64,000 bases of DNA from Gemmatirosa kalamazoonensis (GTDB taxonomy: Bacteria; Gemmatimonadota; Gemmatimonadetes; Gemmatimonadales; Gemmatimonadaceae). Below, one piece after another: positions 16,866 to 24,842 of this stretch. The position numbers were made by a program, and so were the translations under genes. Every line of letters starts with the position of its first letter. Position 1 is the first letter of the stretch. Below the pieces are notes generated by a model that saw nothing but the letters and a program-made list of their open reading frames with translations, searched no databases and was not told the origin of the DNA. Location of the stretch: assembly GCF_000522985.1 (NCBI RefSeq), contig NZ_CP007130.1, positions 124,001-188,000 on the forward strand, in the 5' to 3' direction.

Positions 16866-17720
16866 ATGCCGTCGAGCGCGCTGCCGCTGGCGTCGGTGCA
16901 TCCGGGCGGCGCTCCGCGCCGCGACCCCTGGGCAGGCCAGGTGCGGCTCGCCCGCGTCCGCCGCGTGATCGCGGTTGGCGCGGGCAAGGGAGGAGTCGGC
17001 AAGAGCACCGTCGCCGTGAACCTCGCGCTGGCACTCGCCGCCGAAGGGATTCGCGTGGGGCTGCTCGACGCCGACATCTACGGCCCGAGCATGCCGATCC
17101 TGCTCGGTATCACGGCTTGCATGGCGCGGGCGCGCGTAACGCCAGAGCGGCATATCGTGCCGCTGCTCGCACACGGGCTACCGTTCGTGAGCTTCGGGTT
17201 CTTCCTCGGGGCCGGGGCTCCGGTCGTATGGCGTGGGCCGATGGTCGCCAAGGCCGTACGGCAGTTCGCGACGGGCGTCGCCTGGCCTGAGCTCGACCTC
17301 CTCGTCGTCGACCTCCCGCCAGGCACCGGCGACGTACCGCTCTCGCTCGCGCAAGCTCTCGCGCTCGATGGCGCGGTGGTGGTCACCCAGCCGGCCCGCG
17401 TCGCCGCGGTCGAAGCCGAGAAGGCCGCCGCCCTGTTCCGGGCATTAGAGGTACCCGTGTTGGGTATCGTCGAGAACATGACCGGGCCGTTCGGACGGGG
17501 CGGCGGGCGTGCCGTTGCCGACACACTTGAAGTCCCGTTCCTCGGCGAGATTCCGTTCGACAGTGCCGTAGTCTCGGACGGCGATGCGGGCACCCCGACG
17601 GTCCTCACGCGGCCGCAGAGCGCCGCGGCACTCGCTCTGCAGACCATCGCGCGGCGCGTGGCGGAGTCGTTGGGGTGGCAGCACATCGACGGCGACGGGG
17701 CGCGTGATTCCTCCGCGTAG
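16866..17720 (+). CDS. Mrp/ApbC-like P-loop ATPase lacking the CxxC motif
   Basis: A 284-residue deviant-Walker ATPase of the Mrp/NBP35 group, which carries Fe-S clusters to apoproteins. Walker A reads GKGGVGKST; DADIYGPSMPILLG and VVDLPPGTGD are family signatures. Normally the segment after GIVENM contains a CxxC that binds the bridging cluster. Here GIVENMTGPFGRGGGRA follows directly, so the cysteine motif is deleted. Only one cysteine (ITACMAR) remains in the protein. The N-terminal DUF59 domain is also absent. It lies 11 bp behind the oxidase gene, suggesting cotranscription and perhaps an oxidase-assembly role; that is inference. The stop is 34 bp before the haemoglobin start. Confidence 0.85.
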   Translation: MPSSALPLASVHPGGAPRRDPWAGQVRLARVRRVIAVGAGKGGVGKSTVAVNLALALAAEGIRVGLLDADIYGPSMPILLGITACMARARVTPERHIVPLLAHGLPFVSFGFFLGAGAPVVWRGPMVAKAVRQFATGVAWPELDLLVVDLPPGTGDVPLSLAQALALDGAVVVTQPARVAAVEAEKAAALFRALEVPVLGIVENMTGPFGRGGGRAVADTLEVPFLGEIPFDSAVVSDGDAGTPTVLTRPQSAAALALQTIARRVAESLGWQHIDGDGARDSSA

Positions 17721-17754
17721 GTCAGTTCGTAGATCACGCCGCGCCCCGACCACC

Positions 17755-18198
17755 GTGTCGCGCACGCTGCCGATCACCACCAAGACGTCCGACACGCCCG
17801 AGCCGTCCGCGACGGCCGAGACATCGGGTGCGCTGCCCGACGTAGACGATGACGTACTGATCCCGCTGCTGACCGCCTTCTACGCCGCGATCGAGCGCGA
17901 CGACGTCCTGCGGCCGTACTTCGCCGGGCTCGATATGGCGACGCACATCCCGCGGATCGCCGACTTCTGGTCGACCGTGCTGCTCCTCTCCCGGCGGTAT
18001 CAGGGCAATGCGTTCCGGCCGCATCTCGAGATGCCGGGCCTGAGCGCGGGGCACTTTCGGCGGTGGCTGGCGACGCTCGAGGCCACCATCGACGCGCGGC
18101 ACGCCGGGCCCGTCGCCGAGCAGATGAAGACCCTCGGACACCGCATCGCGCACAGCATGCAGCTCCGGCTCGGTATCGCACCGGACTCGGCTACATGA
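17755..18198 (+). CDS. Group III truncated haemoglobin
   Basis: A 147-residue globin. VLIPLLTAFYAAIERDDVL (helix B region), FAGLDMATHIPRIADFWSTV (split by family loops) and the proximal region GHFRRWLATLEATI fit group III truncated haemoglobins; the histidine in AGHFRRW is the proximal candidate. Such proteins bind O2 or NO. The GTG at 17755 is the likeliest start; the first 30 residues are polar and disordered. It follows the Mrp-like gene closely and may share the oxidase transcript. Its stop overlaps the first codon of the LysR remnant (ATGA). Confidence 0.85.
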   Translation: MSRTLPITTKTSDTPEPSATAETSGALPDVDDDVLIPLLTAFYAAIERDDVLRPYFAGLDMATHIPRIADFWSTVLLLSRRYQGNAFRPHLEMPGLSAGHFRRWLATLEATIDARHAGPVAEQMKTLGHRIAHSMQLRLGIAPDSAT

Positions 18199-18652
18199 GT
18201 CGGGCGCCGTCGTACTTCGTTAGGCACCCGAAGCCGGCGCACCCGCGCGACCTTGCCGACCACGAGTGCCTCAACTGGCACGCGGCGCCGGACGCGCCGC
18301 CTGACCGGTGGGAGTTCACGGAGCAGGGCCCCGACCGCCCGCGCAAGGTCGCCGTGGCGGCCCGGCGCGCGTCCTGTCGACGGACGCGGCGTTCACAACC
18401 TCCATCGCGCGCGACAGGGGCTCGGCGTGACCATGGCCCTCGAGCACCGGGTGCGCGGCGAGGTGGCGCAGGGGGCGCTCGTTCTCAGTGCTGCAGCAGT
18501 TCCCGGCGCCGCACCTCGGTTACCACCTGTATTACCCGCAGCGCCGCCACGGCTCGCCAGTGATGCGCGCGCTCATCGACTACGTGCATCGCGAAGCGAC
18601 CGACCAGCCGATGGCCCCACCGCCTGTCACTCGGCACCTGCGGCGGGGGTAA
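18195..18652 (+). pseudogene. LysR regulator remnant with at least two frameshifts
   Basis: The three forward frames together read as the C-terminal half of a LysR substrate-binding domain. Frame 1 (18195-18360): SYFVRHPKPAHPRDLADHEC then LNWHAAPDAPPDRWEF. A second frame (about 18370-18500): GLGVTMALEHRVRGEVAQGALV. A third frame (about 18490-18652): FPAPHLGYHLYYPQRRHGSP then VMRALIDYVHREAT, ending in TAA. No HTH domain is present because the haemoglobin gene directly precedes. The gene is dead: truncated at the front and frameshifted twice. CGTTAGGC at 18218-18225 lies within it. Confidence 0.85.
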
Positions 18653-19210
18653 GATTCGCCTTTGAAATGAGTTAGGCTGGCGTTAGGCACTCGCCGCGGC
18701 ACAGACGTCCGGGCACAAAGTCCAATACGCCTGTTACGTGCGAGAAGCCGCGCGTTCGCATCAACCTACGCGCGAGAATCCCAACGGGCGCGCTGAGCTA
18801 CCGGCGCGATGCCTAGCGAGCATACCACGAGCTGCTCGCGAGAGCCCGGGCTCTCACGCGTACCACCGGCACAACAGGAGCGGCGCCGCGAGGTCGCTCG
18901 ACTGCCCTTCGCCGACGCGCTTCTTACGGCCGGTGGATGACCACATGAATCGCTCGTGGTGGTTAGACGCTCGATGCCACGGGACATGACCGGCCCCACG
19001 GCGGCTGGCGTGAAATGTCAGGCGCGCTCTGTCTCGATCGCCATGCTCGCGCCGTTAGATGTCCAGGCGCGCCGTGGGATTCGTTCGCACGACGACCGCG
19101 ATCGTCTCACGGGAACCAGAGAACGAGTCGGCTCGGCACGCGAGCTTGTAGATCGCGCTCCAGCCGTACGGCTTCGCCAGGCTGAAGACGCCTAGCTATA
19201 GCTATAATAG
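18653..19210. other. Intergenic region with repeat motifs
   Basis: A 558-bp gene-free stretch. It contains GTTAGGC twice in tandem (18671-18677 and octamer 18681-18688), GCGAGAAGCC at 18740-18749 and TACGCGCGAGAATCC at 18767-18781, and an AT-rich palindrome at its right end. No gene is supported on either strand. Confidence 0.6.
18740..18781 (+). repeat. Tandem copies of the GCGAGAA(G/T)CC intergenic motif
   Basis: GCGAGAAGCC (18740-18749) and CGCGCGAGAATCC (ending 18781), 20 bp apart. Both belong to an intergenic motif family also found at 21720, 22654, 22698, 36422, 39692, 39731 and 42556. CGTTAGGC lies 51 bp upstream. Confidence 0.6.
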
Positions 19211-19217
19211 CTAGCGT
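19191..19217. terminator. AT-rich hairpin at the end of the serine hydrolase gene
   Basis: GACGCCTAGCTAT and ATAGCTAGCGTC can pair with one bulge around a short AT-rich loop. The TAG stop of the leftward gene lies in the right arm. It also contains TATAAT (19203-19208), a perfect -10 hexamer on the plus strand, but no -35 is visible. A terminator is the simplest reading. Confidence 0.5.
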
Positions 19218-20620
19218 CGCCCACTGGAGACGCGCCGTGCCGTCATCGCGCGCCGCCCGTCGCTCCACGCGAGCGCGCGTACGCTGGCCGACCCGTCACG
19301 CCGGAACTCGAGCGTGAGCGGTGTCGCCCCGCGTGCCGGCAGCCCGACGAAGCGCAGCGGCCCCACGGGGAAGTACATCGTCTCGCGCGGCAGCGAGTCG
19401 GCAGCGGCGACGTACAGATATCCCTGGCCGGTCGCGGCGCGCAGCTCCACGGCGCCGCCCGCGGCAGCCTCGTACCGGCCGGCGAGTGCGGCGAGTGCGC
19501 GGTCGCCTAACGGCGTCACCCGCGGCGGGAGCGGCAGCGGCGTCTCGCCCAGCGCGAGGCGCGTGAGCCCCTCGTTCAACAGGTCGCGCCACCGGTGGCG
19601 CCGGTCGTTGTTGACCCAGACGATCACGACGTCCTGCCGCGGGTAGTGCAGCAGCTGCGAATGGAAACCCGGCGTGTCGCCCCCCTTCGAGACCACCGGC
19701 GCGCCGTTCCGCCCGTGCGGCTCGTAGCGCCACCCGTACGCCTCGGTGGCCGTGGAGTCGAGGAGTCGCGCGCGCTGGGCGGGGGGCAGCAGCGTCTCGC
19801 CAAACAACGCCACGTGCCAGCGGTACACGTCGCCCACCGTGGCGATCCAGCCGCCGGCGCCGCGGCTGCCCCAGACGAGCGGGCGATCCGGCACCAACTC
19901 CGGTGGGTGCCCTGGCGCGGCGACGTAGCCGCGTGCGCGCCGACGGGCCCACGCGGGCTCCCAGCTGAACGCCGCATCGATCCCGGCCGGGCGCAGCAGT
20001 ACGTCGCGCACGTAGTCGGCGTACGGGCGCCCCGACGCCTCCTCCACGATCGCCGCGAGCAGGCTCACCCCCGCGTTCGTGTAGCGGTACCGCTCCCCCG
20101 GCGCGCTCTCTGCCGGCGTGTCGCGCATCTGCGTCATGAAGACGCGGCGGCTCGTGTCTCCGACCGGCGCGCCGTCCGCAACCAGCCCCGAGGTGTGCTT
20201 GGCGAGGTGCTCTACCGTCGCCCCGGCCTTCGACGGCGGCATCGGCCCGAGCCAGCGAGAAAGCAGGTCCGTGGTGGAGAGCCGTCCTTCCGCCTCGAGC
20301 GCGAGGACCGCCGCTCCGGTGAGCGTCTTCGTGATCGACCCAAAGTCGTAATAGGTCGTCGGGCCGTTGGGCACACGCGCCTCGCGATCCGCCCACCCGT
20401 AGCCCTTGAGGAGCACCACCGCGCCACGTCGCACCACGAGCGCCGTGCCTCCGTAGCCGTACTCGGCGTAACGTTCGAGCAGGCTGTCGAGCCGGGCGCC
20501 GAGGGCACCGGCGACCACCGTGGTATCTAGCCGGGGAGGCACCGGCCCTGCCGCATGCTGGGCGCGTGCGGCGACCGGGAGTGAGAGCAGCGACATCGCT
20601 GCGAGTGTGCGTGAACGCAT
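19211..20620 (-). CDS. Secreted serine hydrolase, class C beta-lactamase fold
   Basis: A 469-residue exported enzyme. A signal peptide (RSRTLAAMSLLSLPVAARAQ) suggests cleavage after ARA. The SxxK motif is in FGSITKTLTG, with the nucleophilic serine near residue 100, and the YxN motif is in RYRYTNAGVSL. The late HxG-type position reads SKGGDTPGFHS. A C-terminal domain of about 110 residues follows. Such proteins are esterases, D-aminopeptidases or peptidases rather than true beta-lactamases; the substrate is unknown. The ATG at 20620 gives a clean signal peptide; a TTG at 20644 is less likely. Downstream of an AraC regulator on the same strand, 144 bp away. One of three such hydrolases in the window. 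Confidence 0.85.
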   Translation of the reverse strand: MRSRTLAAMSLLSLPVAARAQHAAGPVPPRLDTTVVAGALGARLDSLLERYAEYGYGGTALVVRRGAVVLLKGYGWADREARVPNGPTTYYDFGSITKTLTGAAVLALEAEGRLSTTDLLSRWLGPMPPSKAGATVEHLAKHTSGLVADGAPVGDTSRRVFMTQMRDTPAESAPGERYRYTNAGVSLLAAIVEEASGRPYADYVRDVLLRPAGIDAAFSWEPAWARRRARGYVAAPGHPPELVPDRPLVWGSRGAGGWIATVGDVYRWHVALFGETLLPPAQRARLLDSTATEAYGWRYEPHGRNGAPVVSKGGDTPGFHSQLLHYPRQDVVIVWVNNDRRHRWRDLLNEGLTRLALGETPLPLPPRVTPLGDRALAALAGRYEAAAGGAVELRAATGQGYLYVAAADSLPRETMYFPVGPLRFVGLPARGATPLTLEFRRDGSASVRALAWSDGRRAMTARRVSSGRR

Positions 20621-20764
20621 CGTAACGGCCAGGGTGGGAGTCAACTCCCGACCATGCGGCCTGGGCGCAACGTCGTCTTGTACGGATGGAACCTCCGATC
20701 TCGTCTGATCTCGGCGCCCGGCGGGGCTGGACCTCAGTCTAACGAGCGCGGGGAAGACGCCAGG

Positions 20765-21547
20765 TCACCGCGCCGCACCGACGAGCGATCGGTAGGCCGA
20801 CGGCGTCACCCCCGTGGCGCGCCGGAACGTGCGGCACAGGTGCGCGTGGTCGAAAAACCCCGCCTCGCACGCCGTCGCGGCGAGCGGGCGGCCCGCTCCA
20901 GCCGCGGCGCGCGCCGCAGCGCGCTGGAGCCGGAGCCGCTGCGCGTACTCGGTGACCGAGCACCCCACGTAACGGCGGAACTGCCGCGCGAGGTACACCG
21001 GGTGCACCCCGGCCGACGCGGCGAGCTCGCGCACGCGCGGCGTGTCCGCGCCCGCGTCGTCGAGCTTCTCGCGCACCACGCGCAGCCACCGCGGCGCGCC
21101 ACCACGCGCGCCGCTGTCGGCACCGCTGTCGGCGCCGCTGTCCGCCGGCTCGACCAGCGCGGCGAGCACGTCGAACGTCGCGCGCTCCACGGCGTCGCCG
21201 CTGCCGGGGCGACGCGCAAGGCCAAGTAGGCGGAGGAATGGTGGAACCGCCCGCCCTGCATGCTCCCAGCGCCACGTCGCGAGTCGCCGCTCGAGCGCCA
21301 GCAGCTCTGTCCCAGCCGGCTCGTCGAGCAGCACCTGGAGCATGTGCGCCCCCGCGGGCCCGAACTCGTTGGCGTGCTCCGTCCCCGCCGGCTTGACGAC
21401 GACGCTGAGCGCCCGTCCCACCTCGTCGGCGCGTCCCACCCGCTCGCGCACCGCGCCGGCGAGCACGAGCGACACCCCCGTGGTGGCGTGGACGTGTTGC
21501 GGCTGCAGGACGCCCGGCAAGTAGTGCTTCTCGGTGACTTGGATCAT
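20765..21547 (-). CDS. AraC-family transcriptional regulator
   Basis: A 260-residue regulator with an N-terminal cupin-like ligand domain (HYLPGVLQPQHVHATTGVSL) and two C-terminal HTH motifs (RVRELAASAGVHPVYLARQF and ATACEAGFFDHAHLCRTFRR, then TGVTPSAYR). A linker between them contains a short tandem repeat coding SGADSGADSGA. The start was placed at ATG 21547. It precedes the serine hydrolase on the same strand and may control it. Confidence 0.85.
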   Translation of the reverse strand: MIQVTEKHYLPGVLQPQHVHATTGVSLVLAGAVRERVGRADEVGRALSVVVKPAGTEHANEFGPAGAHMLQVLLDEPAGTELLALERRLATWRWEHAGRAVPPFLRLLGLARRPGSGDAVERATFDVLAALVEPADSGADSGADSGARGGAPRWLRVVREKLDDAGADTPRVRELAASAGVHPVYLARQFRRYVGCSVTEYAQRLRLQRAAARAAAGAGRPLAATACEAGFFDHAHLCRTFRRATGVTPSAYRSLVGAAR

Positions 21548-21888
21548 CACAAGTCGTACGCGTGCCCGCACGCGGCTGTTGCGAGGGGGCGGGCTCCTGC
21601 GGTCGCGGCCGTCGCGGCCGTCGCCGCCGCTTCGCCGCCGGACGGGCGATGAGCGAGGAAGCGACGGCTTAAGCGTCGCCCTACGCGCGAAAGTCCGTCG
21701 CGACTGCGTGCACGTGCGCGCGAGAAGCCGAACGTACGACGGGTCGACGCGCGCACGAGAAGCACACGCCGAACGCGTCCAGCCGGCAAGACGGCCCTCT
21801 ACGTTCTGATCCGGGGGCGAAGCGCTGCGGAGAGCCGTTCGGCAGCTACTCTGTGATACACACCGGTCTCAGTTAGGCAGGAGCCCAA
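21548..21888. other. Divergent intergenic region
   Basis: Lies between the AraC gene and the phosphotransferase gene. It contains two to three tandem GTCGCGGCC-like units near 21601-21628, GCGAGAAGCC at 21720-21729, and GTTAGGC 9 bp before the ribosome site of the next gene. No gene is supported. Confidence 0.55.
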
Positions 21889-22623
21889 ATGGGATGGGAG
21901 GCACTCGAGCAGTGGGGTGCCGACGTCGCTCGCATCGAACCGCTCGCTGGCGGAGTCGCCAACGACGTGTGGAGCGTGCGCGTCAACAGGCGCCTGGCGG
22001 TCGGTCGTCTCGGCGCCACGAGCGACCCCGATCTCGCGTGGGAGACCGGACTCCTCCAGCACCTCGACCGTGAAGGTCTGACCGTGCCGGTGCCGATCCC
22101 GACCGCGGACGGCCGGCTGTTCGCCGACGGTGTGGTGGTGATGTCCTACGTGGAGGGTGGACCGCCCCAGACGGCGGCCGACTGGCGTCGCGTGGCTGAC
22201 ACGCTCCACCGGCTGCACCGGGTGACGCGGGGCTGGCCGCAGCGCCCCGGCTGGCGCTCGTCGACCGACCTGCTGCACGCCGAGACCGGGACGAAGATTG
22301 ACCTCGGCGCGATGCCGCCCGAGGGCGTTGCTCGCTGCCGAGCCGCGTGGGCGCGGCTCGTCGGCCGTCAGACCTGCGTCGTCCACGGCAACCCCGCCAA
22401 CCCCGGCAACATCCGCATGACTGCGGGGCGGGTCGCGCTGATCGACTGGGACGAGTCACACGTCGATGTCCCCGACCTCGACCTGGTGCTGCGCCACAAC
22501 GCCGCCGGTCTCGACGACGCCGCGCACGACGTCGCTGCGCAAGCGTCGGCCGCATGGGAAGCCGCCGTCTGCTGGGGCGACGCGTACGCCGTCAAACGGC
22601 TCGCCGACGTTCGAGCGGTCTGA
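21889..22623 (+). CDS. Aminoglycoside-phosphotransferase-like kinase with altered HGD motif
   Basis: A 244-residue protein of the APH/choline-kinase-like fold. EPLAGGVANDVWSVRVN is the nucleotide loop, SYVEGGPP the hinge, and ALIDWDESHVDVPDLDLVL the metal-binding DFG-equivalent region. The catalytic loop reads VHGNPANPGN: the usual HGD has asparagine in place of the catalytic aspartate, so kinase activity is uncertain. The sequence style resembles actinobacterial relatives, a hint of transfer. AGGAG lies seven bases before the ATG, and GTTAGGC 9 bp further upstream; GCCTAACG occurs 54 bp after the stop, so the gene is framed by oppositely oriented octamers. No resistance function should be assumed. 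Confidence 0.8.
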   Translation: MGWEALEQWGADVARIEPLAGGVANDVWSVRVNRRLAVGRLGATSDPDLAWETGLLQHLDREGLTVPVPIPTADGRLFADGVVVMSYVEGGPPQTAADWRRVADTLHRLHRVTRGWPQRPGWRSSTDLLHAETGTKIDLGAMPPEGVARCRAAWARLVGRQTCVVHGNPANPGNIRMTAGRVALIDWDESHVDVPDLDLVLRHNAAGLDDAAHDVAAQASAAWEAAVCWGDAYAVKRLADVRAV

Positions 22624-23049
22624 GCGCAGAATGCCGCGATAGGCGCTCTACTCGCGAGAAGCCAATCATGCGCGCTGCCTAACGAGCCGTGTTGACGTAC
22701 GCGCGAGAATCCGATCGTACGTACGTCGAACCGCGCGACACGTCAGATGCTCACCGCGCCGGCACTGGGCGGATCGCCTGCCGGGCGCTAGCGCGAGGCG
22801 CAGCCGCGTCGCCAACGTGGCTACGCACGTCGTGGCCCCAGGCAGTGCGCGCATGCGGGCCACGATGTTTTTCCGGTACCCAGGCCAGACGCGCCGCCCC
22901 GCGCCACAGCTCCGCGATCGTGCGCGCGGAATCGAAACGCCCGAAATCGCGCTGCGCTCGCGAGTCTCGGTGCGCGCAAACGACCGGACGTGTTCGCCGC
23001 GACAGCACGGAGTGGACTGTCGACGCCCGACATCGAATGACACTACGAT
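22624..23049. other. Intergenic region between convergent genes
   Basis: A 426-bp region with the composite repeat at 22654-22712 and no supported gene. The open frames are Arg-rich on both strands. No strong hairpin was found. Confidence 0.5.
22654..22712 (+). repeat. Composite intergenic element with octamer
   Basis: GCGAGAAGCC (22654-22663), 13 bp, GCCTAACG (22677-22684), 13 bp, then TACGCGCGAGAATCC (22698-22712). The same order, GCGAGAA(T/G)CC followed 13-15 bp later by GCCTAACG, occurs at 36422, 39731 and 42561. Confidence 0.65.
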
Positions 23050-24300
23050 TCAGGTGTTCGAGGGCAAGTACTCGTGATGCGGCTGCAGCAGCGTCACCAG
23101 CGCCGCACCCGCGAGTAGGATCGGCGACAGCCAGAGACCCGTAGACAGCCTACCGGCGCCGTCGGAGAGCAAGCCGGAGAGCATCGGCCCGGCGCTCTGC
23201 CCGGCAGCGAACGCCGTCGTCAACCCGGCGATGCCCGCCGTCCACGCGTGCGGCGCGAGGCTCCGCCGACTCAGTGCCGTGACCGCGGTCGGTCCCGCCA
23301 TGAAGCTGCCGCCGAAGATCACCGCGGACGCGAAGGCCGCCGCCGCGCCGGGCGCGACGAGCACCGGGATCGTGCCCACCAGCGCCACGGCCGAGACGAG
23401 TGCCAGCCCGCGTCCGCCGCGCACCCGCGCGAGTAGCGGCCCCCACGCGAGCGTCGAGACCACAGACGCGACGCCCAGCACCAACCAGAAGGCGACGGTG
23501 ACCCAGGCGGCGAGGTGACGCGCCCGCAGCAGCGCGATGACGAACGTCATGTAGCTCACGTAGCCCGCGCCGAACAGGAAGTAGCCGCCGAACGTCGCGC
23601 CGAGTCGCGCGATCTCTCGCCGCGACAGCGCGGCGGTGCCGGCGTGCGCGTGCTCCGGCGTGGCCTTCGCCGCCAGCCAAGCCGGCGGCAGCGCGAGCAG
23701 CGAGAGGACGCCTAACAAGAGCCAGCCACCGCGCCAGCTCCGGTCCTGCGCGAGCGCCACGGGTACCGCGAGGCCTGACAGGACGATGCCGATCCCCACT
23801 CCGGCGAAGTACACCGGCAGCAGCGCGGGCTTCACGCGTGAGGCGAGCGAGGATCCCACCACGAACGCCACCGCGGTCGACACGCCGCCGATCGCACGAA
23901 GCAGCACGAGCACGGTGTAGTCGTCGGTCGTCCCGGTGAGCAGCAGTACGAGCGCGCTGATGGCGAGGCTGACGACGAAGGCCTGGCGGATGCCGAACCG
24001 CCGGGCCCACCACGCGGCGGACAGAGCGCCGACGATGTAGCCCGACGCGTTGGCGGTGTTCATGCCGCCCGCACGCGTGTAGTTCCAGCCGAGTGCCTCG
24101 CGCATCGGCGGCAGCAGCAGCGCGTAGGCGAAGCGCGAGAAGCCGAGCGCGATGATCGGCGCGACGGCCAATCCCAACGCGATCAGTAGGTGATGCCGGT
24201 GCTCGCGGTGGTTTCGCGCGTGCTGTGACCCGTGTACGGAGCCGTCCACGTGCGCGGCCGGCACATCGGTGGCTGGGGGAACGTTCGGGAGAGCGGTCAT
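23050..24300 (-). CDS. MFS transporter, YbfB/YjiJ type
   Basis: A 416-residue inner-membrane transporter with about twelve helices. After a polar, His-rich N terminus (HGSQHARNHREHRHH) the first helix reads LLIALGLAVAPIIALGFSRF, followed by AYALLLPPMREALGW, matching the YbfB/YjiJ group of uncharacterised MFS proteins (GxxFARFAYxxxLPxM pattern). The substrate is unknown. The ATG overlaps the stop of the preceding gene as ATGA, so the two are translationally coupled. A TTAGGC leucine-glycine codon pair occurs near 23711. Confidence 0.85.
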   Translation of the reverse strand: MTALPNVPPATDVPAAHVDGSVHGSQHARNHREHRHHLLIALGLAVAPIIALGFSRFAYALLLPPMREALGWNYTRAGGMNTANASGYIVGALSAAWWARRFGIRQAFVVSLAISALVLLLTGTTDDYTVLVLLRAIGGVSTAVAFVVGSSLASRVKPALLPVYFAGVGIGIVLSGLAVPVALAQDRSWRGGWLLLGVLSLLALPPAWLAAKATPEHAHAGTAALSRREIARLGATFGGYFLFGAGYVSYMTFVIALLRARHLAAWVTVAFWLVLGVASVVSTLAWGPLLARVRGGRGLALVSAVALVGTIPVLVAPGAAAAFASAVIFGGSFMAGPTAVTALSRRSLAPHAWTAGIAGLTTAFAAGQSAGPMLSGLLSDGAGRLSTGLWLSPILLAGAALVTLLQPHHEYLPSNT

Positions 24301-24608
24301 GGCCGCATCCCTCGCAGACGCGCCGCGGTCCACTGCCCGCGCGAGTGCTCCTCGAGGAGGAACGAAAGGGCGTCTTCGACACGCGCGGCCGAAACGCCCG
24401 CGTTGGACGCCGCGGCGGCGTATGAGCGTGCGGCTTCGCGCACGGCGGCAGGTTCATGCCGCTCGGCGAGCACTGAGATCAGGCCGCGAGCCCGGTCGAA
24501 GACCGTGCGGAACGCGGCGGCTACGTGCGGTTCGAGTGGCTGATCACCATCATCCCGGCGCCACGAGGGCGCTCGGCGTCGCATGGGTCGCGTGTCGTGC
24601 AGAGACAT
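24297..24608 (-). CDS. Small hypothetical protein coupled to the MFS transporter
   Basis: A 103-residue mostly helical protein (AAFRTVFDRARGLISVLAER, VEDALSFLLEEHSRG). The start at 24608 has AGGAG eight bases upstream. The stop overlaps the transporter ATG (ATGA). Unknown function; no membrane segment or recognised domain. Coupling suggests a role tied to the transporter. Confidence 0.65.
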   Translation of the reverse strand: MSLHDTRPMRRRAPSWRRDDGDQPLEPHVAAAFRTVFDRARGLISVLAERHEPAAVREAARSYAAAASNAGVSAARVEDALSFLLEEHSRGQWTAARLRGMRP

Positions 24609-24842
24609 CTTAGGCGCTCCTGGTGTCTTCCGACGGGTGTCGCGCCGACCGCAGAGTCGGCGTGACCCACGTTGCGGAGGCGCTACCCGGAGCGCTTGGC
24701 TGTGCGAGTTGGACGTGCTTGCCTCACTCCCGCCCACCTCGCTCGAACCCTCTCGCGGAAGAGAGACGCGCCGTGCGTCGAGCTCACTGAGCGCAAGTCG
24801 GAGGTCCTGCGGAGACGGTCACCATCGCGCCCCACCGCGGAA

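Noticed and set aside
21108-21150. Tandem repeat in the AraC gene as a phase-variable tract
   Set aside because: The SGAD-coding repeats are only three units and in frame; a linker expansion is enough.
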